A DNA stretch of 64,000 nucleotides from Mucilaginibacter sp. (GTDB lineage Bacteria > Bacteroidota > Bacteroidia > Sphingobacteriales > Sphingobacteriaceae): the NCBI GenBank assembly GCA_028287895.1, contig JAQBOV010000091.1, positions 1 through 64,000 of the forward strand, written 5' to 3'. Made by a program: the position numbers and the translations under genes. A model generated the notes under the pieces. That model was not told the DNA's origin. It did no database searches and worked only from the letters and a program-made list of their open reading frames with translations. Of the stretch, positions 25,501-33,055 are shown piece by piece. Every line of letters begins with the position of its first letter. Within the stretch, counting starts at the first letter, position 1.

Positions 25501-26517
25501 TCACTGAGGGGATCCAAACTGTTCAGCCAGTAAACGGTATGAATTTAGCCTGTCGTTAAAATCCTCGGTTATGGTAACTGCAATGATCTCGTCAACCTGG
25601 TATTCATCAGCCAGCCGGGTCAATTTCGATTTTATTTCTTCAGGATTGCCGGTAATTACCCGTTTCCGGTTGTGCATAATGCGCTCCTGCTCATTGACGG
25701 TATAGGTAACGTTTCGGATGTCCTGGTACCCTACAGGCACAATTCCCTTTCCCTGTTCAAACTGGTTAAAGCGAAAATCCATTAAAGCCTGGTGCCGCCT
25801 GATCTTTTCTTCGTCCTGGGAGCAATAAACAAAAATGGCAACACTGGCCGCTGGTTCTGCCTGGTCTTCCGAAGGCTGAAAGCGAGCCCTGTACGCGGCG
25901 ACTGCCTGCGGACCGCCAATCGGATTAATGAAATGTGCGAAGGAAAGCCCCATGCCAAAATGCGCAGCAAACAAACCACTCTCACCGCTTGAACTGAGCA
26001 GCCACATGGCAGGGACCGTTTGTACCTGCGGTATCGCCCTTATCCGCGATTGAGGCTTTTGCGGGTCACCCCTGTCATGAAAGTAGTTAATCAGATCATA
26101 TAGCTGTTCAATAAAATCCTGCTCTCTGAACTGGTTGGATGGATTAAGCATCGCGGCGGTCAAACGGTCGGTACCCGGTGCGCGGCCCATGCCCAGATCC
26201 ACACGGCCGGGGAATAAGGCTTCCAGCATCCGAACGTTCTCAGCCACCTTCAATGCACTGTGATTGGGCATCATTACACCGCCTGAGCCTATGCGTATAT
26301 TTTTGGTTTGACTGCCCAGGTAGGCCAGAAGCACTTCGGGTGTTGAACCGGCCAGGCTGCCGGTATTATGATGTTCGGATATCCAAAAACGGGTATAACC
26401 AAGCTGATCGGTATATTTTGCCAATTCAATAGTTTCCTTAACGGCTTGCTCGGCCGTAACGCCCTTGCGTACCGGCGATTGGTCCAATACGCTGATACGG
26501 ATATTCTTTGTGTTCAT
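25501..26517 (-). CDS. LLM-class flavin-dependent oxidoreductase (luciferase-like, MsnO8-type group)
   Basis: The 338-residue TIM-barrel flavoprotein starts IRISVLDQSPVRKG, and has YTRFWISEHHNTGSLAGSTP and IRIGSGGVMMPNHSALKVAE followed by FPGRVDLGMGRAPGTD, all typical of the luciferase-family group 1. Such enzymes use FMNH2 and oxygen to oxidise small organic substrates. Substrate is unknown. A minus-strand -7 box (26535-26542) lies just upstream. Confidence 0.9.
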   Translation of the reverse strand: MNTKNIRISVLDQSPVRKGVTAEQAVKETIELAKYTDQLGYTRFWISEHHNTGSLAGSTPEVLLAYLGSQTKNIRIGSGGVMMPNHSALKVAENVRMLEALFPGRVDLGMGRAPGTDRLTAAMLNPSNQFREQDFIEQLYDLINYFHDRGDPQKPQSRIRAIPQVQTVPAMWLLSSSGESGLFAAHFGMGLSFAHFINPIGGPQAVAAYRARFQPSEDQAEPAASVAIFVYCSQDEEKIRRHQALMDFRFNQFEQGKGIVPVGYQDIRNVTYTVNEQERIMHNRKRVITGNPEEIKSKLTRLADEYQVDEIIAVTITEDFNDRLNSYRLLAEQFGSPQ

Positions 26518-26916
26518 ATCATATTATAAAAGCACAAAAATACGGAAGGGGTTGTTGAGGGATTGTAAAGATTTGCGGGGCGTTATAAGACAGGTTCCGG
26601 TCGGTGTCCAAAAAGAATAATATCGCTATAGGCGATGCATGCACTTTATAAAACATAGCGCTCTGCCGAGTTATAAAAGCCTTGCCGTAATTCCTGTATA
26701 TGAAGCTTTAAAGCCGAGCAGCAATCGTATGGATTATTTTAGGTGCATTCCGGACAAACTTTCTGCTGAATGAATGCCCCGCTTATTTTCAATTTGATTG
26801 ACAGTAAGCCCGAATGTTTGCTGGGATTCATTTAGTCCGGACGCAGTTATACGCATCGCTGCTCAGTATACTTTTTCATACGATGTAAGTAAGCCGGCTT
26901 TGACTTGTTTTGCTCC
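26518..26916. other. Noncoding interval with a long imperfect inverted repeat
   Basis: About 400 bases with no credible frame. Bases 26535-26542 read TATTTTTG on the minus strand and are the likely -7 box of the LLM oxidoreductase gene. The rest includes a long imperfect inverted repeat (26697-26881), listed separately. No terminator for the MaoC gene was found. Confidence 0.5.
26697..26881. repeat. Imperfect 185-base inverted repeat
   Basis: Colinear matching pieces: GTATATGAA (26697-26705) with TTCATAC near 26875-26881; GAGCAGC (26716-26722) with GCTGCTC (26858-26864); the AATCGTAT region with ATACGCAT near 26849-26856; TCCGGAC (26749-26755) with GTCCGGA (26835-26841); GAATGAAT with ATTCATT. 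The arms have diverged and contain indels, as in an old palindromic element or a structured RNA. Confidence 0.55.
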
Positions 26917-27378
26917 CTACCCATTAAAATGATACAGGAAAACGACCTCACCGGTATAGGCCGGTTTTTTTTCGCCCTCAATTTCCATTTCAACCCCTAT
27001 AGTGGCTTTGGTAATGCCTCTTAAATTTACAATGGCTACCAGCTTTGCTTTAAGCCTTACCCGGCTGTCAACGACTACTGCCTGGGCAAACCTTATGTTT
27101 TCAATGCTGTAATTAATCTGCATTTTCAGGTTTTGCACGTCAGCAATCTGATGCCAGAAGTAAGGCAGCAGCGATACCGTTAAATACCCATGCGCAATGG
27201 TTGCCTTAAAAGGACCTTCATTTTGTGCTCTTTCGGGATCGGTGTGTATCCATTGATGATCAATGGTTGCATCAGCAAACTGGTTTATTTGCTGCTGGGT
27301 AATCGTATGCCAGCCCGATATGCCAATTTCCTGGCCCAGATGGGATTCAAATTCGGCGTAGTTTTTAATAATTATCAT
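26917..27378 (-). CDS. MaoC-like hot-dog-fold dehydratase
   Basis: The 153-residue protein is a single hot-dog domain with the (R)-hydratase motif: Asp and His in DATIDHQWIHTDPERA (about residues 35-50) and the GPFKATIAHGYLTVSLLPYF helix. Family members hydrate (R)-specific enoyl-CoA esters. The start ATG is preceded by a gap facing rplM. It is a single gene, divergent from the ribosomal operon. Its physiological pathway cannot be inferred from neighbours. Confidence 0.88.
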   Translation of the reverse strand: MIIIKNYAEFESHLGQEIGISGWHTITQQQINQFADATIDHQWIHTDPERAQNEGPFKATIAHGYLTVSLLPYFWHQIADVQNLKMQINYSIENIRFAQAVVVDSRVRLKAKLVAIVNLRGITKATIGVEMEIEGEKKPAYTGEVVFLYHFNG

Positions 27379-27482
27379 AGAACAGTTGTTGGTGCAGGTT
27401 AAAAATTGTGATGTAAAATTAGTAAACCGAAGGGTATTGCAAAATTAATCGACGGCAGACGCTTAAAATTCCTCAGAAACCA

Positions 27483-27513
27483 CTTGCTAATTAAACAAAT
27501 AGCCGTATCTTTG
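27483..27513 (+). promoter_or_regulatory. Promoter of the rplM-rpsI-rpsB operon
   Basis: CTTG at 27483-27486 (-33) and TATCTTTG at 27506-27513 (-7) are separated by exactly 19 bases. Transcription should start near 27520. This rules out the longer reading frame that begins inside the promoter. Confidence 0.75.
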
Positions 27514-27567
27514 CAGTCCCGAAATTACGGGGTAAAGAATACGTTTAATAAATTTAATTTAAAGCAA

Positions 27568-28005
27568 GTGAATACGTTAAGTTACAAATCTGTCTCAGCC
27601 AATAAAAAGACCGTTAACAAAGAATGGGTTGTTGTTGACGCTCAAGGCGAGATTTTGGGGCGCTTGTCCACTAAGATCGCAATGATCATTAGGGGAAAAC
27701 ACAAGCCAGGGTTCACCCCACACGTAGACTGCGGAGATAATGTAATAGTTATTAATGCAGACAAGGTAAAACTGACCGGAAACAAATTCGCCGAAAAGCA
27801 ATATGTTTCTTACACTGGTTACCCAGGGGGTCAGCGTTTCATTTCTCCTAAGGAGTTAATGGCAAAACATCCTACAAGAGTGGTTGAAAAAGCCGTTCGT
27901 GGTATGTTACCTAAATATCGTTTGGGCCGCGCCTTATTTGGTAACCTGCTTGTTTATGCGGGCGCCGAGCATCCTCATGCAGCACAGAACCCTAAAGCCA
28001 TTTAA
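27568..28005 (+). CDS. rplM: 50S ribosomal protein L13
   Basis: The 145-residue protein is a large-subunit component. I place the start at the GTG that yields MNTLSYKSVSANKKTVNKEW, the Bacteroidota L13 N-terminus. The open frame reaches back to 27484, but those 28 codons overlap the promoter -7 box and are not translated. Visible features include VVDAQGEILGRLSTKIAMII and the C-terminal region with AVRGMLPKYRLGR. It is followed 25 bases later by rpsI, the conserved L13-S9 pair. Confidence 0.96.
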   Translation: MNTLSYKSVSANKKTVNKEWVVVDAQGEILGRLSTKIAMIIRGKHKPGFTPHVDCGDNVIVINADKVKLTGNKFAEKQYVSYTGYPGGQRFISPKELMAKHPTRVVEKAVRGMLPKYRLGRALFGNLLVYAGAEHPHAAQNPKAI

Positions 28006-28030
28006 CTGTTAATTTTAAAGGAGAAAAGAA

Positions 28031-28417
28031 ATGCCAACAACTAACACTTCAGGCAGAAGAAAAACCGCTGTTGCCCGCATCTATCTGAGCGAAGGCAATG
28101 GTGCCATTACCGTAAACGGTAAAGATTACAAAGAGTACTTCCCTACCTTACCATTACAATACATCGTTACCCAGTCAACCGAAGTTTCTGGTTCAACAGG
28201 TAAATTTGACGTGATCGTAAATGTTGCAGGTGGTGGTGTAAAAGGACAGGCAGAAGCTGTTCGTTTAGCGATTGCTAAAGCTATTGTTGAACTGGATGCT
28301 GAAAAGAAACCTGCACTACGTGCCAAAGGTATCATGACCCGCGATGACCGTATGGTTGAGCGTAAAAAACCGGGACGCAAGAAAGCACGTAAGAGATTCC
28401 AATTCAGTAAACGTTAA
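28031..28417 (+). CDS. rpsI: 30S ribosomal protein S9
   Basis: The 128-residue protein has the S9 signature GGGVKGQAEAVRLAIAKAIV and the basic C-terminal tail KPGRKKARKRFQFSKR that reaches the decoding centre. Start follows GGAGAAAAGAA, a visible Shine-Dalgarno-like sequence, unusual among its neighbours. It is between rplM and rpsB. Confidence 0.98.
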   Translation: MPTTNTSGRRKTAVARIYLSEGNGAITVNGKDYKEYFPTLPLQYIVTQSTEVSGSTGKFDVIVNVAGGGVKGQAEAVRLAIAKAIVELDAEKKPALRAKGIMTRDDRMVERKKPGRKKARKRFQFSKR

Positions 28418-28437
28418 AATTTAAGGAGGACACAACA

Positions 28438-29316
28438 ATGGCAAGAACAACATATCAGGATTTACTGGATGCAGGTGTACACTTTGGTCACCTTACCCGC
28501 AAATGGGACCCGAAAATGTCACAGTACATTTTCATGGAGCGCAACGGTATCCATATCATCGATCTAAACAAAACATTAACTAAAGTTGAAGAAGCTGCTT
28601 CAGCCATAAAACAAATTGTAAAATCAGGCCGTAAGGTATTATTTGTTGCTACTAAAAAGCAGGCAAAAGATATCGTAGCTGACTATGCAAAAACAGTGAA
28701 TATGCCTTTCGTAACCGAGCGTTGGTTGGGTGGTATGTTAACCAACTTTGCTACCGTGCGTAAGTCGATCAAAAAGATGTCAAACATCGATAAATTGACC
28801 AAAGACGGTACATACAGCAACCTTTCTAAAAAAGAAAGACTGATGATACAGCGTGAGCGTATCAAATTGGAAACATTATTAGGTGGTATTGCGGATCTTA
28901 ACCGTTTACCGGCTGCCTTGTTCCTGATCGACGTAAAGAAAGAACATATTGCGGTTTCGGAAGCATTAAAGTTGAATATCCCTACTTTTGCTATGGTTGA
29001 TACCAACTCTGATCCGTCAAATATCGATTTTCCTATCCCGGCAAATGATGATGCTACAAAATCAATTTCATTGATCACCGGCATTATTATCAAAGCGATA
29101 GAAGAAGGTTTGGATGAGCGTAAACGCGAGAAAGAAGATGAAGCTGAAAAGGAAGCAGCCTTAGCGAAAGCTAAAGCCGACAGCCCTAAAGCAGAAGCTC
29201 CTGCTGCCGCGCCGGCCGCACCTGCGGAAGGTGGCAAAAGAAAAAGAGTAGCTGCAGAAGCAGAAGCTGCTCCATCTGCTGCTGCCCCTGCTGCTGATGA
29301 TAAGACCGAGGAATAA
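28438..29316 (+). CDS. rpsB: 30S ribosomal protein S2 with Ala/Glu-rich tail
   Basis: The S2 core is clear (GVHFGHLTRKWDPKMSQYIF near residues 13-32, TERWLGGMLTNFATVRKSI, and FAMVDTNSDPSNIDFPIPAN). At 292 residues it is longer than the usual 230-260; the last 60 residues are a low-complexity tail alternating Ala, Lys, Glu and Pro, probably disordered. An AAGGAGG-type site precedes the ATG. It is followed by a 154-base gap with a hairpin, then tsf. Confidence 0.97.
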   Translation: MARTTYQDLLDAGVHFGHLTRKWDPKMSQYIFMERNGIHIIDLNKTLTKVEEAASAIKQIVKSGRKVLFVATKKQAKDIVADYAKTVNMPFVTERWLGGMLTNFATVRKSIKKMSNIDKLTKDGTYSNLSKKERLMIQRERIKLETLLGGIADLNRLPAALFLIDVKKEHIAVSEALKLNIPTFAMVDTNSDPSNIDFPIPANDDATKSISLITGIIIKAIEEGLDERKREKEDEAEKEAALAKAKADSPKAEAPAAAPAAPAEGGKRKRVAAEAEAAPSAAAPAADDKTEE

Positions 29317-29329
29317 TTTTTAAAAAGTC

Positions 29330-29382
29330 GCGGGTTGTAAATTGTGAGTTATAAGTTTTATAATACACAACTTACAGCCCGC
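29330..29382. repeat. Hairpin in the rpsB-tsf gap
   Basis: GCGGGTTGTAA (29330-29340) pairs with TTACAGCCCGC (29372-29382) with one G-U wobble, then TTGTG (29342-29346) with CACAA (29366-29370), giving about 17 pairs with one mismatch. It lies 14 bases after the rpsB stop and has no T run. Confidence 0.7.
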
Positions 29383-29470
29383 AACAATATTCACAATATT
29401 TGGTTATAGTTTTTGGGGTTGGGGTTTTAAAACTCATCACTCAAAACTCAATACTTAAAACTAAAAAGAC

Positions 29471-30322
29471 ATGTCTACATTACAAATAACTGCATCCGAT
29501 GTAAATAAGCTGCGCCAGCAAACAGGCGCGGGCATGATGGATTGCAAAAAGGCTTTGACGGAAACAAATGGTGATTTTGAAGCTGCAATCGACGTTTTAA
29601 GAAAAAAAGGCGCTAAAGTTGCTGCAAGCCGTCAGGATCGTGAATCCAACGAAGGGGTGGTCATTGCCCGTACATCTGAAGATGGAAAACGCGGTGTGAT
29701 TATCGAGCTGAATTGTGAAACTGATTTCGTGGCAAAAAATGCTGAGTTCATTGCTTTTGCTAACGCGATTGCTAACGAAGCTGTTGAACATAAACCTGCT
29801 GATATTGAGGCATTAAATCAGTTACCGATTGATGTTGAGAATATCCGCATAACAATTGGTGAAGCTACAATCGACAAAACAGGTAAGATCGGCGAGAAGA
29901 TCGGCGTATCTAAATATGAAGTTGTTGAGGGCGAGAAAGTGATCGCTTATATACATGGTAATTTCCGTTTAGGGGTATTGGTTGCTTTAAGTGCTAATGC
30001 TGCCGGAGCTGAAGAAGCCGGAAAAGATGTGGCCATGCAAATTGCAGCTATGAATCCCGTTGCGATTGATAAAGACGGTGTTGATGCTACAACGGTTCAG
30101 CGGGAGCTGGAAATTGCTAAAGAGCAAATTCGTGCTGAAGGCAAACCGGAAGAAATGGTTGAAAAGATATCGGCGGGTAAGCTGAACAAATTCTACAAGG
30201 ACTCAACCCTGTTGAACCAGGAATTTGTAAAAGATCCATCCAAAAGCGTTGCCCAGTTTTTGAGTACGATCGAAAAAGGATTAACCGTTACCGCATTTAA
30301 GCGGGTAGCTTTAGGAGCTTAA
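29471..30322 (+). CDS. tsf: Elongation factor Ts
   Basis: This 283-residue guanine nucleotide exchange factor recycles EF-Tu. The N-terminal UBA-like domain contains VNKLRQQTGAGMMDCKKALT near residues 10-29, and the core has NCETDFVAKNAEF and VAMQIAAMNPVAI. Length is typical. It follows rpsB as usual, but with a long gap holding a hairpin, so its expression may be set separately. A strong terminator follows. Confidence 0.97.
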   Translation: MSTLQITASDVNKLRQQTGAGMMDCKKALTETNGDFEAAIDVLRKKGAKVAASRQDRESNEGVVIARTSEDGKRGVIIELNCETDFVAKNAEFIAFANAIANEAVEHKPADIEALNQLPIDVENIRITIGEATIDKTGKIGEKIGVSKYEVVEGEKVIAYIHGNFRLGVLVALSANAAGAEEAGKDVAMQIAAMNPVAIDKDGVDATTVQRELEIAKEQIRAEGKPEEMVEKISAGKLNKFYKDSTLLNQEFVKDPSKSVAQFLSTIEKGLTVTAFKRVALGA

Positions 30323-30330
30323 AAATTTTA

Positions 30331-30363
30331 ATCCCCACCGAATGATCGGTGGGGATTTTTTTT
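30331..30363 (+). terminator. Intrinsic terminator after tsf
   Basis: ATCCCCACCGA (30331-30341) pairs perfectly with TCGGTGGGGAT (30346-30356), followed by a T run to 30363. It closes the ribosomal protein cluster. Confidence 0.9.
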
Positions 30364-30384
30364 GCAATAATATTTCTGTTGCAC

Positions 30385-30404
30385 AGCGGCAATGCATTGC
30401 CGCT
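30385..30404. repeat. 20-bp perfect palindrome upstream of nagA
   Basis: AGCGGCAATGCATTGCCGCT is a perfect palindrome ending 16 bases before the nagA ATG. Its core AGCGGCAAYGCRTTGCCGCT recurs at 58524-58551, again just upstream of a start codon. Confidence 0.8.
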
Positions 30405-30420
30405 TGCGTAATATTGTAAT

Positions 30421-31530
30421 ATGATAACAGTTCTTCACAACCTGCAGATCGTCTCAGATGGTCAAATTTCCCAAGGCAAAGCCATTTTAATTTCAGACGA
30501 AAAAATTATTGATGTCATTTCAGTTGCTGCTATTCCGCAGGACGGGGAAAAGATCGATCTGAAGGGCGCATTTGTAGCGCCCGGATTGATCGACCTGCAA
30601 ATCTACGGAACGGGCGGCAAGCTATTTGCCGGAACACCCGTTGTTGAAGCGTTGGAACAAATGGAAAACGATATGCTCAGCCAGGGTACGGTAGGTTTTT
30701 TTGCAACCATAGGTACCAACAGTAACGATATCGTAGAACAGGGAATCGAGTCAGCAAAGGCTTATCGTGATCGTTGCAGGGGAAATTTTTGGGGCTTGCA
30801 CCTGGAAGGGCCTTATCTGAACCCCATTAAAAAAGGGGCTCATCCCGAAAAATACATCAAAAAGGGCACACTGTACGAGGTACAACGTTGGATAGAAATG
30901 GCTGACGGGGTGATCAAAATGATGACCATCGCTCCCGAATTGCAGGATAAGGAAGTAATAGACTACTTGAACGATAAGGGTGTTATTTTATCATCGGGCC
31001 ATAGCAATGCTACTTACCAGCAGGGAAAATCATTTTTAAATAACCCCATAAAAGCGGTTACGCATTTATACAATGCTATGCCGCAGATGCACCATCGCGA
31101 ACCCGGATATATTCCGGCAATATTTGAAGAAAGGCCATATACCAGCGTTGTAGCTGATGGTATCCATGTCGATTTTGCGATGATCCGCTTAGCTAAACGA
31201 GAGTTAGGTGATAAATTATTTCTGATTACCGATGCAGTTACTGCTGCTAATGAGGGAACCTATCAGCACCAGTTTACCGGCGACAGATATGTAATGCCTG
31301 ACGGTACCTTATCAGGATCGTGCCTGACGATGCTCAAAGCAGTTGAAAATTGCGTAACACATTTGGATATCACACTGGCCGAAGCAATTAACATGGCATC
31401 CTTATATCCTGCTCAATTGGCGGGGGTAAATAAAGGAAAAGTACAGGCCGGTTTTGATGCAGATTTGATCGTGTTTGATGACACTTATACCGCTGAAACA
31501 ACTTTTCTGGCAGGCAGATCGGTGCGTTAA
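30421..31530 (+). CDS. nagA: N-acetylglucosamine-6-phosphate deacetylase
   Basis: The 369-residue amidohydrolase removes acetate from GlcNAc-6-phosphate in amino sugar recycling. The metal and substrate segments are visible: LIDLQIYGTGG near 56-66, LHLEGPYLNPIKKGAHP near 125-141, SSGHSNATYQQG, THLYNAMPQMHHREPG and the catalytic Asp in LITDAVTAANEG. The palindrome at 30385-30404 lies just upstream. A GH3 hydrolase resembling beta-N-acetylhexosaminidases is encoded elsewhere in the window (52637) and could feed the same pathway. Confidence 0.95.
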   Translation: MITVLHNLQIVSDGQISQGKAILISDEKIIDVISVAAIPQDGEKIDLKGAFVAPGLIDLQIYGTGGKLFAGTPVVEALEQMENDMLSQGTVGFFATIGTNSNDIVEQGIESAKAYRDRCRGNFWGLHLEGPYLNPIKKGAHPEKYIKKGTLYEVQRWIEMADGVIKMMTIAPELQDKEVIDYLNDKGVILSSGHSNATYQQGKSFLNNPIKAVTHLYNAMPQMHHREPGYIPAIFEERPYTSVVADGIHVDFAMIRLAKRELGDKLFLITDAVTAANEGTYQHQFTGDRYVMPDGTLSGSCLTMLKAVENCVTHLDITLAEAINMASLYPAQLAGVNKGKVQAGFDADLIVFDDTYTAETTFLAGRSVR

Positions 31531-31541
31531 ACTGCATACTA

Positions 31542-31572
31542 TTTTAACACTGAATTTAAATTAATACTTTTG
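31542..31572 (+). promoter_or_regulatory. pyrH promoter
   Basis: TTTT at 31542-31545 (one off TTTG) and TACTTTTG at 31565-31572 are 19 bases apart; the pyrH ATG follows 14 bases later, giving a very short leader. Confidence 0.55.
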
Positions 31573-31586
31573 ACAAACCACCCCAA

Positions 31587-32291
31587 ATGAAATACAAAAG
31601 AGTTCTACTTAAGTTAAGCGGCGAGTCGTTAATGGGCGACAGACAATACGGCATTGATAATAACCAGGTTTTACAGTATGCGCGGGATATAAAAGGCGTT
31701 TATGACGCCGGAATTGAGATCGCAGTGGTTGTCGGCGGCGGTAATATTTTCAGAGGCTTAAGTGCGGAAAAATCGGGAATGGAGCGTGCGCAGGCTGACT
31801 ATATGGGGATGCTGGCAACAGTGATTAATTGTATGGCACTGCAAAATGCGCTGGAAAGCATAGGGGTTGAAACACGTTTGCAATCGGCCATCAAGATGGA
31901 ACAGATCTGCGAACCTTACATTCGCCGTCGGGCAATGCACCATCTTGAGGTAGGAAAGATCGTCATATTTGGCGCAGGTACCGGCAATCCTTATTTTACC
32001 ACGGATACGGCGGCCTCACTGCGTGCCATTGAAATTAAAGCAGATGTAGTTTTAAAAGGAACGCGGGTTGACGGTATTTATACTGCCGACCCTGAAAAAG
32101 ACTCATTAGCCACACGTTATGACGAGATATCTTTCCAGGAAGTATATGACAAAGGTTTAAACGTAATGGATATGACCGCCATCACTCTTTGCCAGGAAAA
32201 CAAGTTGCCTATTATCGTATTTGATATGAACAAACCCGGCAACTTTATGAAAATCGCTAAGGGCGAAAAGGTGGGGACGCTGGTGAGATAA
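31587..32291 (+). CDS. pyrH: UMP kinase
   Basis: The 234-residue amino-acid-kinase-fold enzyme phosphorylates [19 protein letters not shown] at the N-terminus, [11 protein letters not shown] near residues 48-58, and [17 protein letters not shown] are the phosphate-binding and UMP-binding segments. Length is normal. The next gene is frr, the usual neighbour, but separated by 128 bases with a repeat and a second promoter. Confidence 0.97.
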   Translation: MKYKRVLLKLSGESLMGDRQYGIDNNQVLQYARDIKGVYDAGIEIAVVVGGGNIFRGLSAEKSGMERAQADYMGMLATVINCMALQNALESIGVETRLQSAIKMEQICEPYIRRRAMHHLEVGKIVIFGAGTGNPYFTTDTAASLRAIEIKADVVLKGTRVDGIYTADPEKDSLATRYDEISFQEVYDKGLNVMDMTAITLCQENKLPIIVFDMNKPGNFMKIAKGEKVGTLVR

Positions 32292-32295
32292 TTAG

Positions 32296-32367
32296 AATCA
32301 GGCATTGAGAGTCAGGATGATTTGTGTAGGGTCAGAAAGTTTTTTTAATTCCTGATTTTCGACTCTT
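32296..32367. repeat. Degenerate inverted repeat between pyrH and frr
   Basis: AATCAGG (32296-32302) and TCAGGA (32312-32317) on the left compete for CCTGATT (32351-32357) and TCCTGA (32350-32355) on the right; GAGAGTC (32307-32313) matches GACTCTT (32361-32367). The left arm repeats the word TCAGG. A T run at 32340-32346 lies in the loop. Confidence 0.45.
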
Positions 32368-32371
32368 GTTT

Positions 32372-32400
32372 CTTGCATCTGCACTAAATTTCTATTTTTG
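32372..32400 (+). promoter_or_regulatory. frr promoter
   Basis: CTTG at 32372-32375 and TATTTTTG at 32393-32400 (perfect TAnnTTTG) with a 17-base spacer; the frr ATG is 19 bases after the -7 box. Confidence 0.55.
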
Positions 32401-32419
32401 TTGACAAAATATTAAAAAG

Positions 32420-32983
32420 ATGAGCGAACTCATTAAAAAACAACTGATTGATGTAAAGGCCTTGATGGATAAAGCCCTTGATCATGCAGATAATGAACTG
32501 ACCAAGATACGCGCCGGAAAGGCAAGTCCATCCATGCTTGATGGCATTGCAGTTGACTATTATGGTACACCAACACCATTGAGCCAGGTGGGTAATGTAA
32601 ATACGCCTGATGCACGTACTTTGGTGATACAGCCCTGGGAAAAATCACTGCTCGGCCCCATAGAAAAAGCGATAATGGAGGCCAATTTAGGGATGAACCC
32701 TCAAAATGACGGGGTAATTATCCGTATCAATGTTCCGCCATTGACCGAAGAACGCCGCCGCGACCTGGTAAAAAAGGTAAAGGCAGAAGTTGAAGTTGGT
32801 AAAGTGGCTATCCGTAATATCCGCAAGGATGCCAATGAAAAGATCAGGAAACTGAAATCTGATGGCGTTTCGGAAGACGAGATGAAGACCGGCGAAAACG
32901 AGGTGCAGAAGCTAACTGATGCTTACATTGTAAAGATCGATCTGCTGTCGGACGCTAAAGAAAAAGATATAATGACCGTTTAA
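32420..32983 (+). CDS. frr: Ribosome recycling factor
   Basis: The 187-residue protein splits post-termination ribosomes together with EF-G. Conserved segments are RAGKASPSMLDGIAVDYYG (residues about 31-49), NVNTPDARTLVIQPW, NDGVIIRINVPPLTEERRRDLVKK and VRNIRKDAN-like VAIRNIRKDANEKIRKL. Length is typical. A strong terminator ends the unit. Confidence 0.97.
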   Translation: MSELIKKQLIDVKALMDKALDHADNELTKIRAGKASPSMLDGIAVDYYGTPTPLSQVGNVNTPDARTLVIQPWEKSLLGPIEKAIMEANLGMNPQNDGVIIRINVPPLTEERRRDLVKKVKAEVEVGKVAIRNIRKDANEKIRKLKSDGVSEDEMKTGENEVQKLTDAYIVKIDLLSDAKEKDIMTV

Positions 32984-33004
32984 ATATTAAGGCAATGTCA
33001 AATT

Positions 33005-33040
33005 AAAGGGAATGAGCTGTTTAAGCCGTTCCCTTTTTTT
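33005..33040 (+). terminator. Intrinsic terminator after frr
   Basis: AAAGGGAA (33005-33012) pairs with TTCCCTTT (33029-33036), with inner GCT/AGC pairing, followed by a T run to 33040. Confidence 0.8.
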
Positions 33041-33055
33041 AATTTTACCCTAATC

